This document shows, piece after piece, positions 25,356-33,333 of a stretch of 64,000 bases of DNA. Origin of the DNA: SIAQ01 sp964484265. GTDB taxonomy: Bacteria > Planctomycetota > Planctomycetia > Gemmatales > Gemmataceae. The stretch covers positions 9,098 to 73,097 of the forward strand of contig CAZAFH010000021.1 of assembly GCA_964484265.1 (NCBI GenBank), written 5' to 3'. Both the position numbers and the translations under genes were made by a program. Numbering within the stretch: position 1 is the first letter of the stretch; each line of letters begins with the position of its first letter. The notes beneath the pieces are model-generated. The model was given only the letters and a program-made list of their open reading frames with translations. It was not told the origin of the DNA and did no database searches.

Positions 25356-28076
25356 ATGAATAGCCAAAGACCAAACCCAGATGAGCTACTGGCCCGTGTG
25401 CAGACCGACGAGGCGCGCGCCCGTCGCGGCCGCTTGAAGATATTCTTCGGCTACGCCGCCGGCGTCGGCAAGACGTATGCCATGCTGGAAGCCGCACGTC
25501 GGGAACGCGCGGAAGGCTCCGATGTCGTCGTCGGTTATGTCGAGCCGCACGGCCGGCCGGAGACCGAAGCTTTGCTGGAGGGCCTTGAATCGCTACCTCC
25601 GCAGCAAATTCCGTACCGCGGCGTAATGCTGCGAGAGTTCGACCTCGATGCCGCGCTGGCTAGGCGTCCGAAGCTGATCCTCGTCGATGAACTTGCCCAC
25701 ACAAATGCGGAAGGATCCAGACATGCCAAGCGTTGGCAGGATGTCGAGGAGCTTCTGGAAGCGGGCATTGCCGTGTATTCGACGTTGAACGTTCAGCATC
25801 TGGAGAGCCTGAATGACGTGATCGCGCAGATCACCGGCGTCGTGGTCCGCGAGACGCTTCCGGACGCTGTCCTGGAAAAAGTCGACGAGCTGGAATTGAT
25901 CGACCTGACGCCGGAGGAGTTGATTGAGCGATTGCAAGCGGGCAAGGTCTACATCACACCCCAAGCCGAGCGGGCGTTGCAGAGTTTCTTCCAGCGTGCT
26001 AACCTCATTGCGTTGCGCGAAATGTCGCTCCGGCAGGCTGCCAATCGACTTCGTCGCGATGTAGACGCCGCCCGGCAGGACCGCGCTGCCAAGGCGCCAT
26101 GGGCGACCAACGAGCGGCTGTTGGTGTGCGTTGGCCCAAGCCCAACCACTGCCAAGCTTATCCGTACAGCCAGGCGAATGGCCGCTGCGTTCGGCGCCGA
26201 GTGGATTGCCGTCGCAGTCGAAACACGCGGCGAAGGACCGCGTTCGCCGGGGACACGGACTCAAATTGCGGAACATCTTCGCATGGCCGAGCAGCTCGGC
26301 GCGGAGACTCATACGCTCATTGGCGAGGATGTCGCGCAGACAATTTTGGAGTATGCCCGTTCCCAGAACGTGACCAAGATCGTCGTGGGGAAGACCGCCC
26401 AGCCGTGGTGGAGGCGTTGGTTCTTCGGCACCGTCGTCGACCGCTTGCTCGAAAACAGCGGCGACATCGACATCTACGTCATTCGCGGCGATGCCGAATC
26501 GTCAAGGCGGTTGGAAAGTCCGGCGCTCGCATCGCCCGTCCGATGGAGCAATTACCTCGGAGCCGTGGTGGTCGTGGCTTTGTGTGGGCTGTTGGGCTGG
26601 TTGAATCACGCACTCGGCTGGGCCGAAGTGAACATCGCCATGGTTTTTCTACTGGGCGTGGCGATCGTAGCAGCGCGCTTTGGACGGGGTCCCGCGATCT
26701 GCACATCTGTCGTTAGCGTGCTCGTGTTCGATTTCTTCTTCGTGCCTCCTTATCTCATGTTGACTGTGGACGACTCGCAGTATTATCTCGCCTTTGGGGT
26801 CATGTTGGCGATCGGCTTGCTCATCAGCACGCTCACTGCCAGATTGAAAGAGCAACTTCGGTCCTCTCAAGAGCAAGAGCGACGCACTGCCGCCCTTTAT
26901 CGTTTCACTAAGCAGTTGAGCGAGATCACCGGGCTCGAATTCTTAATGCGTGCAGCGGGCCAGCAGCTCGTGCAGATTTTCCCTGGCGAAGTTGTTTTGT
27001 ATCTTCGGGAAGGCGTCGGTTCCATTACGCTCCGCTTCGGCGAAGAAACGACTGTTGCCAAGCAACCGGTGAACGCCACCGTGGCCCAATGGGTTGCCGA
27101 GCACGATAAGATTGCAGGCGCCGGGACGGACACGTTGCCGAACGCCACGGCGCTTTTCGTCCCGCTAATCGGATCCCGGCGAACCGTTGGCGCTCTTGGG
27201 ATTCAGCCGACGGATCCGCAGCGTTTCCTTGACCCCGAACAACGGCGGCTTCTGGAGGCGTGTGCAAGCCTGATTGCCCTCTCGATCGAACGGGATCAAT
27301 CAATCCTGGAAGCGCACCAGGCACAGATTCAGTTCCAAGCCGAGCAACTGCGCAGCTCGCTGTTGAGTTCGGTTTCGCACGATTTGCGCACTCCCTTGGC
27401 AGCGATTGCCGGAGCAAGTTCCAGCTTGCTCGAAAGCGGGCGAGTAACGGAAACTGCCGCGCGTCAGGAACTCTTGCAGACCATCGTTGAGGAATCGAAG
27501 CGATTGGCGCGACTTGTCGATAATCTAATGGATATGACGCGCTTGGAATCTGGAATTGTTGCGATCAACAAACAGTGGCATGTTCTGGAGGAGTTGATCG
27601 GATCGGCACGATCGCGCCTGCGCCGTGAGCTTGAACGACATACAGTTCGCGTCGACATTCCTGTGGATTTGCCCTTGTTATTCATCGATGGGCTGTTGAT
27701 CGAGCAGATGCTGCTGAATCTATTGGAAAATGCCGCGCGTTATTCACCACCTGGGACGCAGGTCGAGATTTCCGCCCGCAGGGTGAACCAGCACGTTGAG
27801 CTGCGCGTTGCAGATAACGGCCCAGGTCTAGTGCCCGGCAGCGAATCGCGTGTGTTCGAGAAGTTCTTCCGCGGCTCAGTTTCGCCCACGGCCGATGGAC
27901 GCCGGGGCGCGGGATTGGGTCTAGCCATTTGCAAAGCAATCATCCAGGCGCACGGCGGACAGGTTAACGCTCGCAATCGTGCTGGTGGCGGCGCTGAGTT
28001 CGTATTTTCGCTTCCCTGCGAAGAGACGGCGCCGAAGGTATCGCTTGACGAGATTCCGGCAAACAGTGGTTCTTGA
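25356..28076 (+). CDS. kdpD: KdpD sensor histidine kinase
   Basis: The start at 25356 is chosen as the first Met leading into 'NSQRPNPDELL', the usual KdpD opening. The ~906-residue protein has the N-terminal KdpD domain with Walker A 'GVGKT' (about 36-40), a USP-like domain ending 'IVVGKTAQPWWRRWFFGT' and four membrane helices (about 390-500). A GAF-like region, HisKA 'SVSHDLRTPLAAI' (His near 674) and a HATPase with 'LLENAARYSP' and 'GAGLGLAICKAI' follow. It senses K+ limitation and turgor and phosphorylates KdpE. A 220-bp gap after the small ORF may contain a separate promoter. Confidence 0.96.
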   Translation: MNSQRPNPDELLARVQTDEARARRGRLKIFFGYAAGVGKTYAMLEAARRERAEGSDVVVGYVEPHGRPETEALLEGLESLPPQQIPYRGVMLREFDLDAALARRPKLILVDELAHTNAEGSRHAKRWQDVEELLEAGIAVYSTLNVQHLESLNDVIAQITGVVVRETLPDAVLEKVDELELIDLTPEELIERLQAGKVYITPQAERALQSFFQRANLIALREMSLRQAANRLRRDVDAARQDRAAKAPWATNERLLVCVGPSPTTAKLIRTARRMAAAFGAEWIAVAVETRGEGPRSPGTRTQIAEHLRMAEQLGAETHTLIGEDVAQTILEYARSQNVTKIVVGKTAQPWWRRWFFGTVVDRLLENSGDIDIYVIRGDAESSRRLESPALASPVRWSNYLGAVVVVALCGLLGWLNHALGWAEVNIAMVFLLGVAIVAARFGRGPAICTSVVSVLVFDFFFVPPYLMLTVDDSQYYLAFGVMLAIGLLISTLTARLKEQLRSSQEQERRTAALYRFTKQLSEITGLEFLMRAAGQQLVQIFPGEVVLYLREGVGSITLRFGEETTVAKQPVNATVAQWVAEHDKIAGAGTDTLPNATALFVPLIGSRRTVGALGIQPTDPQRFLDPEQRRLLEACASLIALSIERDQSILEAHQAQIQFQAEQLRSSLLSSVSHDLRTPLAAIAGASSSLLESGRVTETAARQELLQTIVEESKRLARLVDNLMDMTRLESGIVAINKQWHVLEELIGSARSRLRRELERHTVRVDIPVDLPLLFIDGLLIEQMLLNLLENAARYSPPGTQVEISARRVNQHVELRVADNGPGLVPGSESRVFEKFFRGSVSPTADGRRGAGLGLAICKAIIQAHGGQVNARNRAGGGAEFVFSLPCEETAPKVSLDEIPANSGS

Positions 28077-28079
28077 TCG

Positions 28080-28781
28080 ATGGCCAAAGCGTCCCCGCTG
28101 ATCCTGCTCATTGAAGATGAATTGCCGATCCGGCGATTCCTCCGCACGTCGTTGGCATCGGAAGATTATCGCTTGATCGAAGCGGAAACAGGCCAAGCCG
28201 GCATCCGCCTCGCCGCCCAGCAACCGCCGGACCTCGTTATTCTCGATCTCGGCCTGCCAGACGTCGATGGACAGGACGTGTTGCGTCAATTGCGTGAGTG
28301 GCTTAAGGCGCCAGTCATCATCCTATCTGCACGCGACCAAGAGAAGCAGAAAGTCACGGCGCTCGACAACGGAGCGGACGACTACCTGACGAAGCCGTTC
28401 AGCACCAACGAACTGCTCGCTCGTATTCGTGTGGCGTTGCGTCATGCCGCAAGACTCGACAGCGTGACTGAGACATCCACATTCACGACAGGCGACCTCA
28501 AAGTCGATTTGGCCGATCGCAAAGTCTTCGTGAAAGGCGAAGAGGTTCACCTCACGCCACTTGAATACAAACTCCTGAGCACGCTCGTCAAACACGCCGG
28601 CAAAGTCCTGACGCACCGCTTTCTGCTCAACGAGGTTTGGGGACCACTTCACTCGCGGGAAGCTCACTACCTGCGCGTGTTCATGGCAAGCCTGCGACGA
28701 AAGCTAGAGTCCGACCCGGCTGAACCGCAAGTCTTACTCACGGAGCAAGGTGTTGGATACCGGTTAGCTTCAGATCGATGA
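28080..28781 (+). CDS. kdpE: KdpE response regulator
   Basis: A 233-residue OmpR/PhoB-type regulator. The receiver has the acidic pair in 'LLIEDELP', phospho-acceptor Asp56 in 'VILDLGLP' and Lys in 'YLTKPFS'. The C-terminal winged helix ends 'YLRVFMASLRRKLESDP...TEQGVGYRL'. It begins three bases after kdpD and activates kdpFABC transcription in characterised systems. Confidence 0.96.
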   Translation: MAKASPLILLIEDELPIRRFLRTSLASEDYRLIEAETGQAGIRLAAQQPPDLVILDLGLPDVDGQDVLRQLREWLKAPVIILSARDQEKQKVTALDNGADDYLTKPFSTNELLARIRVALRHAARLDSVTETSTFTTGDLKVDLADRKVFVKGEEVHLTPLEYKLLSTLVKHAGKVLTHRFLLNEVWGPLHSREAHYLRVFMASLRRKLESDPAEPQVLLTEQGVGYRLASDR

Positions 28782-29116
28782 CTTCCTGCGTTTCCAGATC
28801 CAGATTTAGACAATCTGAAGAATTGGGCGTCGCAGATCCCCAACGTCAACGACGAGCATGCAAAAAGTGATTCTCTTTCCTGGCAAAAAAATTCCACCTG
28901 TCTCGTTCTTCTTCGGCGACGATGACAGCCGATTTCACAATGCTTGCGCCGCATGCCCTTGGTTTTGCTTGCCCGATCGCATTTTCCTGAACGGATGAGA
29001 TCGGAAATGTGACAGACTGCGGAATATATTTTCGAAAAATATTGCGAAAGGTTTCCGAGTCAAGAAATCCATCGGAGCGGACATACAACGTGTTCGCGAG
29101 CAAATGGTGCTGCCCG
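28782..29116. other. Gene-free stretch downstream of kdpE
   Basis: No coding frame with plausible composition, no clear terminator directly after kdpE and no repeat that I can recognise. Confidence 0.4.
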
Positions 29117-29156
29117 GGAAAAACCAACCCCTGCTTTCCGAAGACGAAAAGCAGGG
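29117..29156 (-). terminator. Terminator of the small secreted protein gene
   Basis: On the minus strand CCCTGCTTT (29156-29148) pairs with AAAGCAGGG (29136-29128). It is followed by GTTGGTTTTT. It lies about 40 bases past the stop of the gene at 29198. Confidence 0.65.
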
Positions 29157-29197
29157 ATCGCTATGGTAATCGGCTCTTGGTTCCGGGCGGTGAGCCG

Positions 29198-29557
29198 TTA
29201 ATTGCTTGCCATCGAGAAACGGTTCCAGGTGTCGCCGAGGTTGCGAACGACGATGCGGTAGGTTTGGGTGCCGTTGGGAACCCAGGAGACAACCTCACGG
29301 TCGCTCAAACCGATACCCTGCACGATGAGTCGGCCATTCATGTCGTAAACGAACACGTCAAGGTCGGTCGTGCCATCGCCGACGATGGCGACGCGAGCCA
29401 GTTGGCCGCCAGCGAATGTTTCGTAATAAGTCACGCTTCCGAAGGCCTCGCAAACTTTCGTGTCGATTCCAGGTCCAGGTATGCGACCCGCATCCACATT
29501 GGCAACCACGAGTCCGAGGGTGGCGAAAGCGACCAGGCTGACGATGACTTTCTTCAT
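29198..29557 (-). CDS. Small secreted protein with pre-peptidase C-like fold
   Basis: I start at the ATG at 29557, six bases after AAGGAG. A TTG 15 bases upstream is too close to that site. The 119-residue product has a signal peptide (MKKVIVSLVAFATLGLVVANVDA). About 95 mature residues follow with the pattern 'DLDVFVYDMNGRLI...YRIVVRNLG', which resembles bacterial pre-peptidase C-terminal (PPC) beta domains. It is an exported protein of unknown role inside the putative island. Confidence 0.65.
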   Translation of the reverse strand: MKKVIVSLVAFATLGLVVANVDAGRIPGPGIDTKVCEAFGSVTYYETFAGGQLARVAIVGDGTTDLDVFVYDMNGRLIVQGIGLSDREVVSWVPNGTQTYRIVVRNLGDTWNRFSMASN

Positions 29558-29682
29558 GGCATTCTCCTTCAAGGTGTGTTGTGTTGTTTCTTACACCCTC
29601 CTTACGGCTGAGAAGCCGATTTGTGACAACGAATTTGAAAAAGAAAAGTAGTTTCTGCGCGGCGATTTGATGTTGATCTAAA

Positions 29683-29931
29683 ATGTGCGCATCGTCCTCG
29701 ATACGGATCGGCGACAGTTCCGCGATCGCGCAGAAACTCTACTTGCAAGTGACGGATGCCGACTTTGACCGCGCTGCAAAAGCGGTGAAAAAACCGGTGC
29801 AGAAAGCGTTTGACGGCGGTGGACAAGAATTGCCGGAATTCGCGCAAGTGGTGACGGGTGACAACTCTAGGCCGCCCCTGCCACATGTAGGCAATTTTAC
29901 CTATTACACCCGAAGGGAGTCGAACCCCTAA
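29683..29931 (+). pseudogene. Tyrosine recombinase (integrase) C-terminal remnant
   Basis: The frame encodes 'IGDSSAIAQKLYLQVTDADF' and then 'DRAAKAV'. This closely follows the end of planctomycete phage-type integrases ('...A.KHYLQVTD.HF..A'), in which the Tyr is the catalytic nucleophile. The rest of the catalytic domain is absent upstream. The frame runs into the tRNA-Arg 3' end, as tRNA-site integrase genes often do. I read it as a decayed integrase that marks the right end of the kdp-bearing element. Confidence 0.6.
29903..29925. repeat. att-like repeat (right), at the tRNA-Arg 3' end
   Basis: Identical in sequence and orientation to 19997-20019. It spans the discriminator, the 3' acceptor strand and the proximal T-arm of the tRNA-Arg gene. 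Confidence 0.75.
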
Positions 29932-29978
29932 CCTATGGTTCCGAAGACCATTGCTCTATCCAGTTGAGCTACGGGTGC
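29905..29978 (-). tRNA. tRNA-Arg (anticodon TCG)
   Basis: A complete cloverleaf can be drawn on the minus strand: acceptor GCACCCG/CGGGTGT (with a G-U first pair), D-arm GCTC/GAGC, anticodon stem ATGGT/ACCAT with loop CTTCGGA, and T-arm AGGGG/CCCTT with loop TTCGACT. The discriminator is A. The CCA end is not encoded. Its 3' 21 bases plus two flanking bases are duplicated at 19997-20019. Confidence 0.93.
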
Positions 29979-30179
29979 GTACATCTCTTTCATTGTACAG
30001 AGCGAATGTTCTTGCGCACAGTCCGCGATTGGAAAAAGGGGGACTGTAGTTCGAGGTTTGGAATACACCAATGCGATTATCACCCTCAAGACCGTTACGA
30101 CCGAATGCCGATTCTTCCCAAGGGTGTGTTGGAATTCGATCGAAAGCGCGTCAAATTAGGTGCGCCGTTGGGGGAATTT

Positions 30180-30974
30180 ATGCCTGTCCGCGGGTCGGGG
30201 GCAACCTGGAGATTCTACGTTTGCCTGGCGGTGGCGCTTGGTCCTGTGCTACTTACCAGCGGAGGCTGCGCCAAGGATCGTGCCGCAGTCAGCCGAGATC
30301 TCATGGCGCAGAACGCCAGCCAGCGAAGGGCGGGAGTCCTCGACTCCTACACTCTTCGTTGCCCGGACGTGATCGACGTGACGATCGAGAATCATCCCGA
30401 GCTCTCGAAATCGTACTCCATCGGCGCGGATGGAAGGATCGATCTGGGCGATTACGGCAATCCGCGCATCGAGGGAAAGACGCTGCCTGCGGTCGTCCGT
30501 CTCCTCAGCGAGGAGACCGGGACGCCAGCGCCGCAGGTTCGCGTTCGTGTTGCCGAATTTCGCAGCCAGTACCTGCTGCTCTTTGGCGAGGTCAATGGTT
30601 CGCAGCGCAGCGTGCCCTACCGTGGTCAGGAGACGGTGTTGGACCTTTTACAGCGTGTGGGTGGGATTACGATCGGGGCAGAGCCTCGCGATGTGTACGT
30701 CGTTCGCTCGCACCTCGGAGACAACCAGCGGCCCGAAGTCTTTCACGTGGATTTGCAAGCGATCGTGCTAAAGAATGACGCAAAGACGAATATTCGGCTG
30801 TTGCCCTACGATCAGGTTTACGTTGGGGAAACAAAACGTGCCCAGATCGAAAAAGCGATTCCGACCTGGATGCGGAGTATCTATCTGCCGTTTCTCGATC
30901 GCAAAAAAGCTGCCGATGCAAAGCGGCCGAAAGACGCGCCGGCCGGCTCGCCTTGGATGCAGGGGGCGCCTTAA
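30180..30974 (+). CDS. Polysaccharide export (Wza-like) lipoprotein
   Basis: The ATG at 30180 follows GGGGGA and leads to a lipoprotein signal peptide ending 'LLTSGGC'. Upstream in-frame Met codons would place the signal peptide internally. The mature ~235 residues have the polysaccharide export domain ('YTLRCPDVIDVTI.NHPELSK', 'GADGRIDLGDYG') followed by an SLBB-like domain ('GEVNGSQRSVPYRGQETVLDLLQRVGG'). Wza-type proteins form outer-membrane or periplasmic export channels. No other capsule genes are adjacent. Confidence 0.8.
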   Translation: MPVRGSGATWRFYVCLAVALGPVLLTSGGCAKDRAAVSRDLMAQNASQRRAGVLDSYTLRCPDVIDVTIENHPELSKSYSIGADGRIDLGDYGNPRIEGKTLPAVVRLLSEETGTPAPQVRVRVAEFRSQYLLLFGEVNGSQRSVPYRGQETVLDLLQRVGGITIGAEPRDVYVVRSHLGDNQRPEVFHVDLQAIVLKNDAKTNIRLLPYDQVYVGETKRAQIEKAIPTWMRSIYLPFLDRKKAADAKRPKDAPAGSPWMQGAP

Positions 30975-31021
30975 TTGCGTCCGAATCCCGCAGCCTTTCG
31001 GCTGCGGGCGTGGTGAGGTTG

Positions 31022-32140
31022 TTACTTTGCGAGCGGCATGAAGCGCACGCAGACTGGGCTGGCGACTTCGACGCTGGATCCGGTGGGCGTCAGGAGTCCC
31101 GTGGCCTGGTCGATGCGGAAGGAAATGACGCTCTTGCCGCTCTGGTTGCCAACTAGCATGAATTGGCCCGTCGGATCGATGGCGAAGTTGCGCGGCGTTT
31201 TGATGCCGCGAGGCTCGTGGCCGACGGCTTGCACCGTGCCTGATTTTGCGTCATAGGAAAAGATCGCGATCGAGTTGTACGGGTCACGATTAGAGACGTA
31301 GACGAACTTACCCGATGGATGAACGACTACCTCGGCCGTGCTGCCTTTTTTTCGCGTTTCGTCTTTGGGGAGCGTCGAAATGACTTGTTTCTGGGTAAGC
31401 ACTCCCTTGTCGGCATCGTAGTCGCAGACGATGAGCGTCATGTTGATTTCGCCGTTGATGAAAGCTGTTTTGCCATTGGGATGAAATGCGAAATGGCGCG
31501 GACCCGACCCGGCAGGTGTCGAGAAGGCAGGCGGATCGTTCGGCGTGAGCGTGGCTTTGTCGGCGTCGAAGCGGTAAACGAGAACCTTGTCGATGCCGAG
31601 GTCGGCACAGAAGGCGAATTTGTTCGCCTTGTCGAGATTGATGGAATGAGCGTGCGGCCCCTGTTGGTTGCCGGGGTTGATGCTCTTGCCTTTGTGCTGG
31701 TGGACGGACGCGGGATCGCCGAGAGAGCCGTCGGCCTTGATCGGGATTGAAGTACAGCTGCCGCTGCCGTAGTTCGCGGCCAATACTGCTTTGCCAGTCG
31801 GATCGACGACGAGATGGCACGGCCCGCTTCCGCCGGCGGATTGCGAATTGAGTTTGGTCAAGTTGCCGCTCTTCGCGTCCACGGCAAAGGCGACGATGCT
31901 GCCCTTGTTCACTTCGCTGACCGAGTATATGAACTTGTTATTTGGGTGGATGGCGATGAACGACGGATTCGCCACCTCGGCGGCGAGCGTCGCCTTCGTC
32001 ATCGAGCCGTCCTTGAGATTCAGTTCAACGTGGTAAATGTTTTTCCCGGTCCCAAGGTAAACGCGGTATTTCTCGGGTGCCTGAGCGGTCGCGGCGATCG
32101 GCAGAAGTAACAAGGCGAAGAGAGGCAACAACAACTTCAT
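31022..32140 (-). CDS. Lactonase family protein (6-phosphogluconolactonase-like, YbhE/Pgl type)
   Basis: The 372-residue protein has a signal peptide (MKLLLPLFALLLLPIAATAQ) and a seven-bladed propeller with the family blocks 'NPSFIAIHPNNKFIYSV', 'GPRHFAFHPNGKTAFI' and 'TPRNFAIDPTGQFMLVGNQ'. The family hydrolyses 6-phosphogluconolactone or cyclic muconate-type lactones. The signal peptide suggests an exported enzyme acting on an unknown lactone. Confidence 0.85.
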   Translation of the reverse strand: MKLLLPLFALLLLPIAATAQAPEKYRVYLGTGKNIYHVELNLKDGSMTKATLAAEVANPSFIAIHPNNKFIYSVSEVNKGSIVAFAVDAKSGNLTKLNSQSAGGSGPCHLVVDPTGKAVLAANYGSGSCTSIPIKADGSLGDPASVHQHKGKSINPGNQQGPHAHSINLDKANKFAFCADLGIDKVLVYRFDADKATLTPNDPPAFSTPAGSGPRHFAFHPNGKTAFINGEINMTLIVCDYDADKGVLTQKQVISTLPKDETRKKGSTAEVVVHPSGKFVYVSNRDPYNSIAIFSYDAKSGTVQAVGHEPRGIKTPRNFAIDPTGQFMLVGNQSGKSVISFRIDQATGLLTPTGSSVEVASPVCVRFMPLAK

Positions 32141-32254
32141 GGATGGAGGCTCCGGTGGTGTGAGGAGGGTTTTCGTATGCCGATATGTTATTGCGCGGGA
32201 AAGGGACGACGTACGATGGCATTTCGCGTCGCGAACTTTCTATTCCTCGAACGC

Positions 32255-33322
32255 TTAAGGCGTCTCACGCTCCAAGAGTTCCTGCCACGATGTGATTTCC
32301 TGGACTTGATCCGCAATGCGATCAAGGCGATCAATTTCCGAGATGCTTTGAAGGAATTCCTGGACACTCTCGGTAGGTTGGCCGAGACGTTTCGTGCCGA
32401 TCTTCACGATCATTCGTAAGAGACCGATGATTTCGCCGCGTTTTTCGCCGCGTTTTTCGCCGCGTTCTTCGCCGATCTTGATTCCTTCCTCAACCCAGCT
32501 TTGTGCGATCGTCTGCTTCATGTTCTCGATCTCCTCACGCATCAGGATGTCGTTCTGATTTTCCAGCGTCTTATCGACCCACACTTGTTTTTCGTCGCGC
32601 GGCCGGCGATTCAATACCCAGCCGAGAGCGAATCGCAACAGGTGCGTCCACCTTGCATTGCTCGTTTGGCGCACCGTGGCCAGTCGAATCAAAAATTCGC
32701 GATATACCCTCAGTGCTTCATCTCGTTCGTCGTCCTCGACCTTTACGATCGCCATCATTAGAAGAAAGGCGTCTTCGTTATGCAACAACTCGTCAGCGCT
32801 ATGGTCGCCTACTTCCCAGAATACTGGCTTCCACACCGGAGCGAAAGAGTGAAATGCGGACGGCTCGCCAAGCAACTCTCCAAGCTCGCGCGGACCGGTC
32901 CAGCGTGTCGGCGACGCGTGCAGCACGACTGGCACGACCGGTGGAATCTGAAATGGACTCCGCGCTCCCTTCGACGATTCCCATGCTCGAAGCCGTTTCT
33001 CCCAGTAGAACACCGCGTAGATCAACATTCGCAACGGCATCAGCGGATTTGGTTTCGTCTGGTGCTCAATTAAAACACACACGAGCGCCAGTTCTTCGCA
33101 ATTCGGCAATCGATAGGGAATCTCGAACAACAAATCACGTTCGCGGCCCTTCCAGCTGGGCAGAAGAAAGTCGCGAGGCAGCACCTTGCGATGCGCCACG
33201 TCGAAGCCGTCGGCGATCGGGCCGAGCACTTCGCGCAGGAACGCTCGAAGATTGTCGACGTCTTCAAGCACTTCGCGAAACGCCCGGTCCGCGAAGTCGT
33301 TGATCGGATCGGGCTCGGACAT
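32255..33322 (-). CDS. Rpn/YhgA-type PD-(D/E)XK nuclease (transposase-like)
   Basis: About 355 residues. The N-terminal ~200 residues match the recombination-promoting nuclease/putative transposase family: 'DRAFREVLEDVDNLRAFLREVL', 'RERDLLFEIPYR' and 'ALVCVLIEHQTKPNPLMPLRMLIY', which holds the E-x-Q catalytic core. Towards the C-terminus a Gly-Glu-Arg-Gly repeat ('GEERGEKRGEKRGE') comes from a short tandem DNA repeat, which is common in this family. The start lies 12 bases after the DUF1501 stop, so it may be co-transcribed. Confidence 0.8.
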   Translation of the reverse strand: MSEPDPINDFADRAFREVLEDVDNLRAFLREVLGPIADGFDVAHRKVLPRDFLLPSWKGRERDLLFEIPYRLPNCEELALVCVLIEHQTKPNPLMPLRMLIYAVFYWEKRLRAWESSKGARSPFQIPPVVPVVLHASPTRWTGPRELGELLGEPSAFHSFAPVWKPVFWEVGDHSADELLHNEDAFLLMMAIVKVEDDERDEALRVYREFLIRLATVRQTSNARWTHLLRFALGWVLNRRPRDEKQVWVDKTLENQNDILMREEIENMKQTIAQSWVEEGIKIGEERGEKRGEKRGEIIGLLRMIVKIGTKRLGQPTESVQEFLQSISEIDRLDRIADQVQEITSWQELLERETP

Positions 33323-33333
33323 GGCTTTCTCGC

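Larger units (their letters stand above)
19997..29925. mobile_element. Putative tRNA-Arg-integrated element carrying the kdp locus
   Basis: Two identical 23-bp direct repeats (19997-20019 and 29903-29925) bound this 9.9-kb stretch. The right copy is the 3' end of the intact tRNA-Arg gene. Just inside the right end, 29683-29931 encodes what looks like the C-terminal end of a tyrosine recombinase. This layout (tRNA, integrase, cargo, duplicated tRNA end) is that of a tRNA-targeting integrative element. The cargo is kdpFABCDE and a small secreted protein. No intact integrase or excisionase is present, so the element would be immobile. Confidence 0.55.

Noticed and set aside
32400..32475. Tandem 'ttcgccgcgttt' repeat as a regulatory element
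   Set aside because: It lies inside the Rpn-type gene and encodes the Gly-Glu-Lys-Arg repeat that is common in that family.
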